Assembly (NCBI GenBank): GCA_019096065.1 | Contig: JAGUCH010000002.1 | Span: 9,126,501 to 9,190,500 of the forward strand | Length of the DNA stretch: 64,000 nucleotides | DNA from: Paracyclopina nana | Lineage: Eukaryota > Arthropoda > Copepoda > Cyclopoida > Cyclopettidae | Direction: 5' to 3' | In this document: piece after piece, positions 54,661 to 64,000 of the stretch | Layout: every line of letters starts with the position of its first letter | Numbering within the stretch: the first letter of the stretch is position 1 | The notes under the pieces: generated by a model | What the model saw: the letters and a program-made list of their open reading frames with translations, nothing else | Told to the model about the DNA's origin: nothing | The model's database searches: none | Made by a program: the position numbers and the translations under genes

Positions 54661-54802
54661 TAGTTTTCAAAAAAAGCCAATAAAATGAAAAATAGATTAC
54701 CGGTAACTCGTACAACCCTGCTTTTATTTTGGTTGCTGACACTCGTTAAATGACCACGTAGCTTAGTTTACTTGTAGAGCAGCACTTTTCAGAAGACACA
54801 AG
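54661..54802. promoter_or_regulatory. Compact bidirectional promoter, STX8 / TBL2
   Basis: Only 142 bp separate the two divergent start codons, so both promoters and leaders must lie in or near this interval. No TATA box is evident. Confidence 0.55.
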
Positions 54803-56190
54803 ATGCCTGATTTACAATTGATTGTTTTCACTGCCGTCATTGGGCTCTTCGCGGGGGTCATCTTCTATGTCACTAAACTCTTTAGCAAAACTGTCGAGGA
54901 GAGGGAAGCGATAACAGAGGAGCAGCAACAGCCAGCAGAAAAATCTCGGAAGAAGAGTGAATCCGTAAGAGTTTGAAACAAGTTTTTGTGTAGTTGTTCA
55001 TAGAATTGTTTTAGGGACCTTCTGGCAAAAGAGCAGCCGGTGGAAACAAGCACCATACTAAAGAAAAACCCTATGAACATCCTTGGTTAGTGACCAGCCT
55101 CAAAGGACACAGTGACAAGGTTCTGTCCATTGACATGAGCCCAAATGATAAATTTTTGGCCAGCTCATGCATGGACCGATCCATGATTTTGTGGCCTTCC
55201 AAGCATTTTATGAGCAAAGACGTAAAATGCGTGAGAGGCAACGTTGCTTTCGATCATGGCTTACATGTGAAATGGAGTCCTGATGCAAAAGCGTTGATTG
55301 TTCACAAGGAAACGTCCCGCCAGATTGAAGTGTACAAAATAGCGAAGAAGGAAGGCACTGACGCTTACACCTTTACCCCTGCCGTTGAGTTTCCACTTTT
55401 GCACTCTGCTGACGATGATGTGATAGCTCTGGATATGGACTCCAAGGGCAAATTTATCATGACTTGCTCCACTAAGAAAAACGATCTAGCTCTCTTTGAC
55501 CTGAAAGGATCTCTCATCACTCGCTTTGACACTGTGCTCATGACTACTTATCATGCCAATGTGTCCCCTTGTGGAAATTTTATTGCTGCATCCGGCTTTA
55601 CACCTGAGGTTAAAGTATGGAACGCTAAGTTCAGCAAATCCGGAGCCTTTGAAAAAGTGATCAGGGCATATGAACTCACGGGACACTCATCTGGGGTTTA
55701 CCATTTTACGTGGCGCAACGATGCTACCATGGTTGCAACTGTGTCAAAAGATGGCACTTGGCGTGTCTACAATGTAGATATTGAGTTTAGTAGAGGTGAA
55801 GAGGCCAAGCTGATCGCCAGCGGAAAAGTTAATGCGTTGCCTACGTCTAAAGTGGCGCTATCACCTGACGGTAGGGTGGTGGCTATTTCTGTTGACAAGA
55901 GCATCAAGCTTTTTGCCCTCGGTGGATCAAAGTGGGCAAGGGAGCTAGACAATGTTCATGCGTCTGCAATCACTGGCCTTTTATTTGATGCCGAAGGCCG
56001 CTGGCTCATATCGTCTGGTGATAAGCATATAAGAGTTTTCCATAATGTGATGGGATATCAAATGTCATTGCTTGACTTTAAGGAAGCTTTTCTCAGTGCT
56101 GTGACCAGTGGGCACAAAGAAAGATTGCTTCAGCAAATTGAAGAGGTTAAGCATCGGCTGAAAAGTATTGGCGAAACACTTTGGAAATAA
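54803..56190 (+). CDS. TBL2: Transducin beta-like protein 2 (WD40, ER membrane)
   Basis: TBL2 is an ER-anchored WD40 protein linked to PERK signalling. Two exons (54803..54964, 55015..56190) with a 50-bp intron give 445 aa. An N-terminal membrane helix (about residues 7-26) and a basic linker come before seven WD-like blades, including LKGHSDKVLSIDMSPNDKF, VSPCGNFIAASGFTPEVKVW, ELTGHSSGVYHFTWRNDATM and VATVSKDGTWRVYNVD. GFTPEVKVW and SKDGTW, and the C-terminal helix (RLLQQIEEVKHRLKSIGETL), match TBL2 well. The length equals the human protein (447). AATAAA overlaps the end of the ORF at 56186. Confidence 0.9.
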
Positions 56191-56387
56191 AATACCAGTA
56201 AAATGTCGCTTCATTTGGCGTTTTCTTACTGTCGACATCAATCTTGTTGGTCATCTGTGTGAGATGTCTGGTAACTCTGCCGTAGCGTCTGTTTTTGATA
56301 TCCCGTACATTCAGCTGATGAATAGCGAGAAAAAATCGTCAAAGCAGTCAGCAGCTAGAGTGGGATAATTTTGAGACAATTCTCAAA

Positions 56388-57617
56388 ATGCAACAGACGA
56401 CTGACTTGTTTCGTTTCAGTCCTCCACCAGTCGGGGAGGATTCTGAAGACTCAAATCTTTCTTTTGAAGATGATGACTCGGATATGTCTGACAGAGAAAG
56501 CTCGCCTAGGCGACAGCATTCGGAATTCACTGAAATGAAGGAACAAATGTACCAAGACAAACTGGCAGATTTGAAGAAACAGCTTGCCAAACTCAACGAT
56601 TTCAGCTTGCCTGAGTACCAAAGAAAGCTCAAAAGGCTCGAGCAGAATTATCGTGAGAGGCTAAGGTTCAACGAAGTTGTCCGCGACTTGGAGGTTGAAA
56701 TGGTCGAAGAGGAATTCATTCGGGAAAAAAAATCTGCATTCAGAGAATTCGAAGATCAAAAAGTCTACCTTAAAGATCAGCTAATATCCGAATTGGAGGA
56801 AAAGCAAAAGCTCATCGAAACAGAAAGGCACAATATGGAGCTCACTGGAGATTCCATGGAAATGAAGCCGATTACAACACGAAAGCTAAGAAGAAGAGCA
56901 AACGAACCATCAGGTATCATTTATCTTCTGATTGTAAACTTTAACACATTGTCACTAAATCATTACTTTTTACTATTTTAAAGCCTCTAATGAGGGTAAG
57001 TAGAGTAACCCTACATTTTTTCTTGCTTGCTCAACCTTTCATCATGGCCTTCTGTGATTGATTTTGTATCTTTTATTTAGGGTCCGGTGGTTATGGAGGT
57101 AATGAAAAGAGGAGAAAACCCATGCAGTTATCCTCGCTCACATATCTGCTTGACGATTCAGATGTAATAGACGATCTTAAGATTATAAACAAGAACAAAG
57201 CATTTTCGGTAATGTCTCTTGCAATTTTCGTCTCTTAACCCAAAGCAATAATCAACCATTTTTTAGATGCACAAAATGCATGCTCAAAGTAGCGCCAGCT
57301 CAACAGGAGGCTCCTCGCCGAGCTACCATAAAGAAATTCGCATAGAAGAGGGAAAATTGTTCTACGATAAAAGGTGGTTCAGAAGGGGACAAGCAATTCA
57401 GGTGGAGCCCAAGACAGGAGAAAAGTTCCCCGCTCTTATATCTGCGATCGGTAAAAATGTTAATTCCATATTTTTCATTTCAATCTATCACCGTGCACAT
57501 TTCTTCCTAGGAACGGAAGCCATTTGGGTCAGGCGTACATCGGACTCAACAAAAATGCGCATCTATTTGACCCAACTTACCAAGGGAAAATTTGTGCTTA
57601 AGCGAAGGGCAGTGTAA
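56388..57617 (+). CDS. SUDS3: Sin3 histone deacetylase corepressor component SDS3
   Basis: SDS3 is a scaffold of the Sin3-HDAC complex in the nucleus. Exons 56388..56913, 56984..56995 (a 12-nt microexon), 57081..57208, 57267..57450 and 57511..57617 give 318 aa; skipping the microexon keeps the frame. The Sds3 core is a coiled coil with [20 protein letters not shown], then [20 protein letters not shown], and the very conserved [20 protein letters not shown]. After [15 protein letters not shown], the C-terminal [19 protein letters not shown] and [19 protein letters not shown] follow, ending KFVLKRRAV. These fit SUDS3 better than BRMS1 or BRMS1L, though these paralogs are close. The N-terminus is acidic ([17 protein letters not shown]). 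Confidence 0.92.
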
Positions 57618-57780
57618 CTTTTAAAAATTCGGAAAAATATATTGCTTCAATTTTTGAAAGTGAAAGCATGTCTGGCTACTCTGAATGTTTGCTGCTGCTT
57701 CGGCTTGCGCCAATAAGTTCTTATCACTTTCTTGATTTTGCTTAAATCCCGTCATAAGTGATTATATATCTCACAAAAGA

Positions 57781-60043
57781 ATGGCGCATGCAATAGTTGC
57801 GTTCCTTCTGATTGTCCTCCCAAGCATAATATATTCAATTCGTAAGTGAAAACATTCATCTTACATCAAAATTGACATTTTACATACAAAAACAATTTAG
57901 AGCTTCAAGACCGAAGCGAAGAATGTGGTGGTATGATCCGACAAGACGACATCGTCATTGGCAACACACTTTTGGAAATTGTCGGTACTGAAGTTGTGCT
58001 CCATCAAAAACGGCCTGACAATAGTAAAAATCCTTTTTCTGTTATAATAATGGCTTCTCACAACTACCATTTAAAAATAGGCATACTTCTTGAAGCGTAT
58101 TTAGGCCTCAAATTGCCTTCCATTCTCGGCGAACCCAGCGAGTGCTTCGACGGAGATGCATGCCGTGAATGGGGAACAATTGCAAAACTGACAGTCACGA
58201 AAGTTGACGAGTTTTGTACAGATATTTCATGGATGTCCAATATCCTACGGGAGTTTCAGGACTGCTTTCAAATTACAAAAGGCTCCACCAAATGGTTCGG
58301 TGGACCTGAGGAGTATTTTCAGCATTTTCCCATGAATGCAAGTGCTCACAGGGAGAGTGTGCCTTACTTGCCTGGAGATATGCTTCAGGACAAAAACAAA
58401 TACTTTGGGGGAGTAGCAGAGCCTTATTGGTTGAACTCTAAGGGAGCTGCAGTTTGGGTTCCTGAAGGAATTCCTCTTTTCTACAGCTGGAATTCAGCTT
58501 CCAATCCCGATCAAATGTGCTTCACTGCAAGAAACTCCCCTCCCTACGAAAGCAGCTCAGAGGTGGCTCTAAAATACAGAGTTTGTTCAGCTGAAAACGC
58601 CAAAGAGATGCACCTGCATTCTGTCAACACCTTCCTTGGCAAGCCCATGAGTATTCCTGATGAAAAAATGATGCGGGATCCTATTTGGTCCACATGGGCC
58701 CAATTTAAAGCCAACATTAATTCATCCACCGTGATGCAGTTTGCTCAACAAATCTATGAAAATGGATATAGAGTATCTCAGATTGAAATCGACGACAACT
58801 GGGAGAGCTGCTATGGGGATGCAGTGTTTGATGAGAACGATGACAAGTTTCCAGACCCCAAAAATTTGATATCCTCCATTAAAGACAAATTTGGATATAG
58901 GGTCACTCTGTGGATTCACCCGTTTGTGAACTTTGAGTGTAAGAGTTGGACTGAGGCAGCGTTGCCACCAAAAAGCTATTTCATAAGGGACAAAAAAGGG
59001 AAGGAAGGCATTGGAAACCTGCCTGGGGTCGTTTGGTGGTGGCAAGGCGTTTTGGCTAGTTATGTTGACTTCACCAATCCAGAAGCCGTGGATTGGTGGT
59101 CTTCGAGATTGGAGGCCATACGCAATGAACTAGGCATTGACTCGTTTAAATTCGATGCTGGAGAATCAAACTGGCTTCCTACATCTTTACTCTTGAACGA
59201 AACCATACCCAAGAGTAATTGGCCTGCTGCATTCACTCCCGCCTACGTTGACGCAGTATCAAAATTTGGGCCTATGATTGAAGTCAGAGTGGGCCTACGC
59301 ACGCAGAAGTATCCCATTTTTGTGAGAATGCTGGATAAGGATTCACACTGGGGCTATGACAATGGGGTCAAAACACTCATACCAACACTGTTGCAAATGT
59401 CCATTTCTGGTAAGCTTTCCTAATGTACCATACATGCTTTTGCAGATGTAGCGCCATATTCTGTGCATGATAGGATATCCTTTTGTTTTGCCCGATATGG
59501 TGGGAGGTAATGGATACGGAGATGATCCTTTGGAAGAGTCAAGTATTCCATCTGAAGAAATGTTTGTCAGGTGGCTCCAGGCAAATGTTTTCATGCCAGG
59601 AATACAATTTTCTTTCGTACCTTGGCTCTACAGCCAGGAGGTTATTGAACACACTAAGGAAATGATACAACTGAGGGAACGATATGCTGACCTAATTGTA
59701 GAGCTAGCGAATTTAGCCACTCTTACAGGACAGCCTATCAACAGACCCATCTGGTGGATAGACCCTCTAGATGAGACTGCTCACGACATTGATGATGGTG
59801 AGCAAACAAGAATAGGCTACAATGGAAATATAGACATTTTTTTCAGAATTTCTTTTGGGCGATGACCTTTTAGTGGCCCCCGTAGTGGAACAGGGGGCCG
59901 TGACCAGGGACATTTACCTTCCCAAAGGAACATGGCAAGATGGCAAGTATACGTACTACGGACCCACTTGGGTTCGAGATTACCCAGCCACCCTTTTCAC
60001 TCTACCTTATTTTACGAGGTTTGCTCTCGACAGTGACGAATAA
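57781..60043 (+). CDS. MYORG: GH31 glycosidase, MYORG-like
   Basis: MYORG is an ER/Golgi GH31 enzyme, reported as an alpha-galactosidase in mammals. Four exons (57781..57841, 57901..59409, 59474..59797, 59847..60043) give 696 aa (human 714). The N-terminus is a signal peptide or signal anchor (AIVAFLLIVLPSIIYSI). The nucleophile Asp lies in DSFKFDAGE near residue 439, and the acid/base Asp is expected in HWGYDNG near residue 504. GGPEEYFQHFP, IEIDDNWESCYGD, WIHPFVNFE and LPDMVGGNGYGDD are typical. The end DDLLVAPVVEQGAVTRDIYL, then PKGTW, is the usual GH31 beta domain. Several NxS/T sites fit a lumenal protein. The third intron acceptor (GATAG) was chosen because it restores GYPFVLPDM; a nearby TTTTGCAG would not. 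Confidence 0.9.
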
Positions 60044-60186
60044 AGTTCCCTTATCTCTGATTCATGCTACGTCTCAATCATTTGTAAACATTAAAGCTAA
60101 ATGTACCCGGTTTGTATCACACTTGATCTTACATAAACACGAAATCACGTTTCAAGTTTGAGCAAGGTGCAGGTAGTGCAAAGACA

Positions 60187-61758
60187 ATGTCCCTGAAGAT
60201 AACTTTATCAGGAAGTTTGGAGCCTAATGAGGATATTTGGGGCCTTGCACGAGAGGCCATAGATTCTGGGTCCAAAAGTGTTAGGATTTTGAAAAATGGA
60301 ACTATATTAGATGAAAGCCAGGAAATCACCATTCTATATGGGCCAGTTATCGGCAATGTTACCGCCACTTCCGCCATAATTCTGGTTGAAGCAGCTTCAA
60401 AGGATGGTGAAAATGGCCAACTCCTGCGGTACAAATTGCATGCAATTGACAGTGGGGATGGTGAGCCAATTGTCGAGGGCGAGGAAAGCTTCGAACGCAA
60501 AAGGCCCAAATCCATCATTTTAGAAGGGCTCACCCCAAGCACAAATTACATGATAACATTCACCAATGCATCAACTGAGGCTGGGGCATCGTTCAAAACC
60601 AAAATGGAAGAGGGTCTATCAAACTTTAAGCTTTTAGCATTAAGCTGTGACAGACCTTCAAGACTGCTGCTTGGCCAACTTAACCCATGGAAAGCCATTG
60701 AAAAAATTGTGAAAACTGGTCGCGTTGACTGCATCCTTCACATAGGAGATCAAATTTACCCGGACGACGAAAATATTCAGCACGCTGCAAAAATATTCGG
60801 AGACATTTACGACACTTTGCCACCAAGCAAGCAAGAGGAAATGATGAGCAGAGGGCGTGAGCTTTGGCGAGAAAAGTATAGAGCCAATTTTAACAAGCCT
60901 TACAAAAAGGAGGTGGTTGCTAATGTGTCCAACTTGATGATCTGGTCGGACAATGATGTAGCCAATGACTTCACTACACTAAAGAACGCCGGGGAGCAAG
61001 CCTACCATCCCAACTTTATTCTGTGCGGTATGCAAGTGTATCGCGAATATCAACGGCAGCTTTGGGACCCCGATTGTTCACCCTCGCAAGATGAAGATGA
61101 AGAAGTGCAAGAGTTCCATAGTCACCTTTATGGAGATGGTCAAATTGGAATCTTCCTCTTTGACCTCAGAGGCAACCGCATTTCTGCAGCAGGAGCCCAA
61201 AAAAGCAGCAATCCCTTAATTTCTGAAGGCCAATGGAATGCATTTGACGAATTCATATCCACCCCTAATCTGAGAGCGGCTATCCTTTGCTCTGAAACTC
61301 CCTTCATTGGTGAAGAGCCATCATCTTGCATTGAAAAAGTTAACGAGAATCCAAGCCTCAATTTCTTGAGAGACCATTGGTACTTCAACGAGCATGATTT
61401 GTTGAGACTGGTTGAAGCTTGTTTTAAATGGAAAAGTGAAGGAGATGGTCGACGAGATTTGATTTTAATATCCGGTGATATCCATTGTGGAGTGACTTCC
61501 GTTATCACCGACGAAGAGAGTGGACTCCAAATCAATCATTTCACTACTAGTCCAGTCACCAATCATGTTTGCGAATTTTTTCCGCCCCTAATGGGTTCAC
61601 TTAGCGAACGCTTCCATTTCCACCATCTGCCTTTGGGGGGAAAATTCCGCAACTTCCTCGATGTTGATATTCATATCGACGATGAGAATACTTCAATTCA
61701 AGCAAAACTTGTGCCAGTTTCAACGGATGTCTTTAAGAATTCTGATTGGCAAAATTGA
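60187..61758 (+). CDS. PhoD-like metallophosphatase (alkaline phosphatase D family)
   Basis: This is a predicted metal-dependent phosphohydrolase or phosphodiesterase; the substrate is unknown. The intronless ORF encodes 523 aa. An N-terminal fibronectin-like region (GPVIGNVTATSAIILVEAAS) is typical of PhoD proteins. Metal-site motifs follow: FKLLALSCDRPS, LHIGDQIYPDDENIQ, IWSDNDVANDF and LISGDIHCGVTS. There is no signal peptide, unlike bacterial PhoD, so it is probably cytosolic. Base composition is like the neighbours, so I see no sign of recent transfer, although this family is patchy in animals. It lies 143 bp after the MYORG stop on the same strand. AATAAA at 61770 follows the stop. Confidence 0.85.
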   Translation: MSLKITLSGSLEPNEDIWGLAREAIDSGSKSVRILKNGTILDESQEITILYGPVIGNVTATSAIILVEAASKDGENGQLLRYKLHAIDSGDGEPIVEGEESFERKRPKSIILEGLTPSTNYMITFTNASTEAGASFKTKMEEGLSNFKLLALSCDRPSRLLLGQLNPWKAIEKIVKTGRVDCILHIGDQIYPDDENIQHAAKIFGDIYDTLPPSKQEEMMSRGRELWREKYRANFNKPYKKEVVANVSNLMIWSDNDVANDFTTLKNAGEQAYHPNFILCGMQVYREYQRQLWDPDCSPSQDEDEEVQEFHSHLYGDGQIGIFLFDLRGNRISAAGAQKSSNPLISEGQWNAFDEFISTPNLRAAILCSETPFIGEEPSSCIEKVNENPSLNFLRDHWYFNEHDLLRLVEACFKWKSEGDGRRDLILISGDIHCGVTSVITDEESGLQINHFTTSPVTNHVCEFFPPLMGSLSERFHFHHLPLGGKFRNFLDVDIHIDDENTSIQAKLVPVSTDVFKNSDWQN

Positions 61759-64000
61759 GTCCTGAGAGCAAATAAATGAGTTAGGTCAGTGCCGTAAATA
61801 AAGAGGGTTTCGTGAACAGCTTACTCAGCTTTTGCTGAATATAAGGTTTTGCCGAAATATCAGTGCATTGCTGCCATTAGGTGTTTGGCCGGCCTGTGCT
61901 AGGAGGCAAGCTGCCAAGTACACTAGAAATTGCCAAAAACAAGCCCTTTAACTGAAACTATGTTGCTATTTTTGACTGGGGATTGCATTTTTTCACTAAT
62001 GCCTTCCTACAACTACCTTCCATGCAGTGAAAAAGTCTAGAGATTATAAATAAAATCATTGCTGGTTTTCATCCCACCCTCACCAATTCCTCACCCCCCT
62101 CTCAATTGCTTCAGTGTGACATGAGTCTCAAACAAAGTTTCAAAATGTGCCAGGTCTTAGGCTTGATTTTTTACAGAAATTGAGCTTCCCTGCATTACTT
62201 AAAGTAGTATTTTATTCTCTTTGTAATGACACCCTTTTAAGACATTTCTAACCTGTAATTTCTCTGTTTCAATCCAATTTTGCTAGAACTATTTGCAGAG
62301 AACCAAGACAGCTAGCCAGCATTCCATGCCATGCCAGTACAAAAACTGTAGCATGAGCAACAGCATTTCTTGACAGCAATGTTTTAGGGGAATATCTAAA
62401 TATATGGCTTTTTTATCAAAAAAGTGGCCAATTTAGAACCATAGTGTCCAAAGCTACAAGTTTGTTGTGAACTCTTGAGCTATCTGATCAACTAAATGTA
62501 AGGCAATTTTCATCATAATTCGATCTGTCATGCCAAAGACAGGTTTCTGGATATGAAGTGACTGAATGAAGCAAATTGCCTTGACTTTCATGAAAATTGA
62601 CCTAAAGTATGCCAAATGAATCCTAAAATAATTAGAAAAGCTACAAGCTTAGTCACAGCTCTTTTCTTGGCCAGTTGAATGAGGAAATTGGCAAAAAACA
62701 TTTGTTTACATTTCAAAAGTGATGTGATGACATCATGAATGGGTGGGCCAATGGTGTAAGAATTTGCCCTACTTTCATAATGGCTGCTGTGGTATGGGAT
62801 GGCAGTGTTTTAGACATATCCTTTTAGAGACAAATTTTACTGCAATTTTGGCACTTCTTGGAACAAAATAAGAATTTGTCACTAATAGTTCAGAGCTCCA
62901 CTTCATGCTAATTTGGCGGAAATTTTAAAAATCAAAGCAAATGCAAAAATGCAAATATTTCCTTGAGATTCAATCAGAACTCGACTTTAGTTAAATATTT
63001 ACGTACTTATTTCACAATTACTTAATTCCTTGACAATTTTTTCTTCATCAAAGTTGATTTTTGCCTTCTGTTGTAGTATTTTATTTTTCCATCACTGGCT
63101 TTTAGCTGCTCGGTTTGTTATACTCTAATATGTACAGCTCTGAGTTAGGTAAAAGATTCAATCAACTAACTCAGCCTCAGCAGAACAAATAGAGCTAGCA
63201 TAATTCGAGGCACAGTGGTTAAAAAAGCCGCTTTCACGCTCATCCCAAAAAAAGTCGCGAAATTGACGTAGCACCTATCTCTTATAGCCGTAAGCTAAAA
63301 ACAGGCTATCGCAGCTCCTAATTCCGCGATTTTCCGCGCCCAATTTTAATTGATTATCCTAAAATTGTGTCTCAGTTATTTTTTAGTCACAATATCTTGA
63401 TTACATTTGGTTGCTTACAAAGGCTATGGCTGCCTGAAAATAGCCAAAAATGGCTCTTCTACCATTTTTCCAAAAATAGACGAAAAAATACAAGATAAAT
63501 TGATTTCTATGGCAAATTGTCATCTTTATCTATCAGTGTACACTAATTTGGACACTTTTAATAGCCTAGAAGTCATTCAAATAAGAAGCTGAAAATTGGC
63601 TTTCAAACGAGAATTTGACAATTTGATGGAATTTGCTCTTGTGAGCGCAAAAACGTCGTTTTTGTCCACTGTGCGAGGGTACATACTAAATACCGCACAC
63701 AAACGCAATGCACACAACTTTTATATTATATTATCTCATTGAACTAAAGACCTGTATGTACGTGTTAGTCAGTGACGTCACTCACTGCCTAGAGAATAAG
63801 AACGGACGATCTCGGTTTTTGAGGAAGCGTGCGCTCAAAGTAGCTATGGTATAAGTGGAAACCATCTTTGTGCTTATATTTTTAAGGCTTTTAACAAAAG
63901 AATAACTTAAGAAAGTGACTTTACTTTTCACTTTACATTGAATTTTCTGTTATATTGCTAGTTCTAGAATGGCACTGCTCCATTGTTTTAGCTTTTACTC
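61759..64000. other. Intergenic, gene-free right end
   Basis: No gene is supported over 2.2 kb. The only structure I recognise is a shortened relative of the 24993..25841 element and a TGACGTCA near 63774. Confidence 0.4.
63678..63745. mobile_element. Shortened relative of the 25-kb inverted-repeat element
   Basis: GGTACATACTAAATACCGCA, then CACAAACGCAA, matches the left end at 24993. It then jumps to TTATATTATATTATCTCATT, which matches the interior near 25077. The iterated units between are missing, and no right end is found before the window ends. Confidence 0.8.

Noticed and set aside
60187-61758. Horizontal transfer of the PhoD-like gene from bacteria
   Set aside because: It is intronless, but so are several clear animal genes here; composition matches the neighbours and there is no bacterial signal peptide. 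The sequence alone gives no positive evidence.

Overview
This window is eukaryotic nuclear DNA from a small-intron invertebrate, most likely an arthropod (the species cannot be named from sequence alone). The evidence is a set of ordinary animal genes with GT..AG introns, most of them 50-70 bp; an animal-type U2 snRNA; animal-only proteins (laminin gamma-1, TMEM115, SDS3, a MYORG-like GH31 enzyme, an HPS1-like BLOC-3 subunit); and intergenic islands full of short non-autonomous DNA transposons. I reassembled exon structures by hand by requiring GT/AG borders and an unbroken frame. All multi-exon models below close in frame, but none is supported by transcripts.

Layout, left to right. 0.1-5.1 kb: PRMT6-like methyltransferase (-), NDUFC2-like complex I subunit (-), TMEM115 (+), nine-finger C2H2 protein (-). 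5.9-6.1 kb: U2 snRNA (-). 6.1-13.6 kb: gene-free repeat island with at least four complete inverted-repeat elements, each bounded by an 8-bp target-site duplication. 13.6-22.4 kb: aspartylglucosaminidase (+), proteasome ATPase Rpt4 (-), lysosomal-type acid phosphatase (+), PEX13 (-), fatty acyl-CoA reductase (-), and the 3' end of N-acetylglucosamine-6-phosphate deacetylase (-). The first intron of the deacetylase (22.9-26.8 kb) carries a minisatellite and an 849-bp inverted-repeat element. 27.9-37.6 kb: FKBP4/5-type co-chaperone (+), NDUFS7 (-), a His/Gln/Pro-rich protein with a Trp/Cys tail (+), HPS1-like (+), NDUFS4 (-), PRPF38B (+). 37.8-47.0 kb: a 14-exon laminin gamma-1 gene (-). 47.7-49.6 kb: a second zinc-finger protein (-). 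51.5-53.6 kb: a gene that reads as two complete cathepsin Z catalytic domains in one frame (-). 53.8-61.8 kb: syntaxin-8 (-), TBL2 (+), SDS3 (+), MYORG-like GH31 glycosidase (+), PhoD-like phosphatase (+). 61.8-64.0 kb: gene-free, with a shortened copy of the 25-kb element.

Functional themes. Several genes act in the endo-lysosomal system (aspartylglucosaminidase, acid phosphatase, cathepsin Z, HPS1-like, syntaxin-8), and three encode nuclear complex I subunits (NDUFC2, NDUFS7, NDUFS4). Nothing shows co-regulation, and this may be chance. Genes are packed closely, and several convergent pairs have stop codons only 43-178 bp apart.

The most notable observations are the tandem cathepsin Z polyprotein, and a group of small transposable elements whose ends are built from inward-facing arrays of short iterated motifs. 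Others are a tRNA-like Pol III unit in a laminin intron, a probable 12-nt microexon in SDS3, and an unrecognised small protein ending in a Trp/Cys tail.
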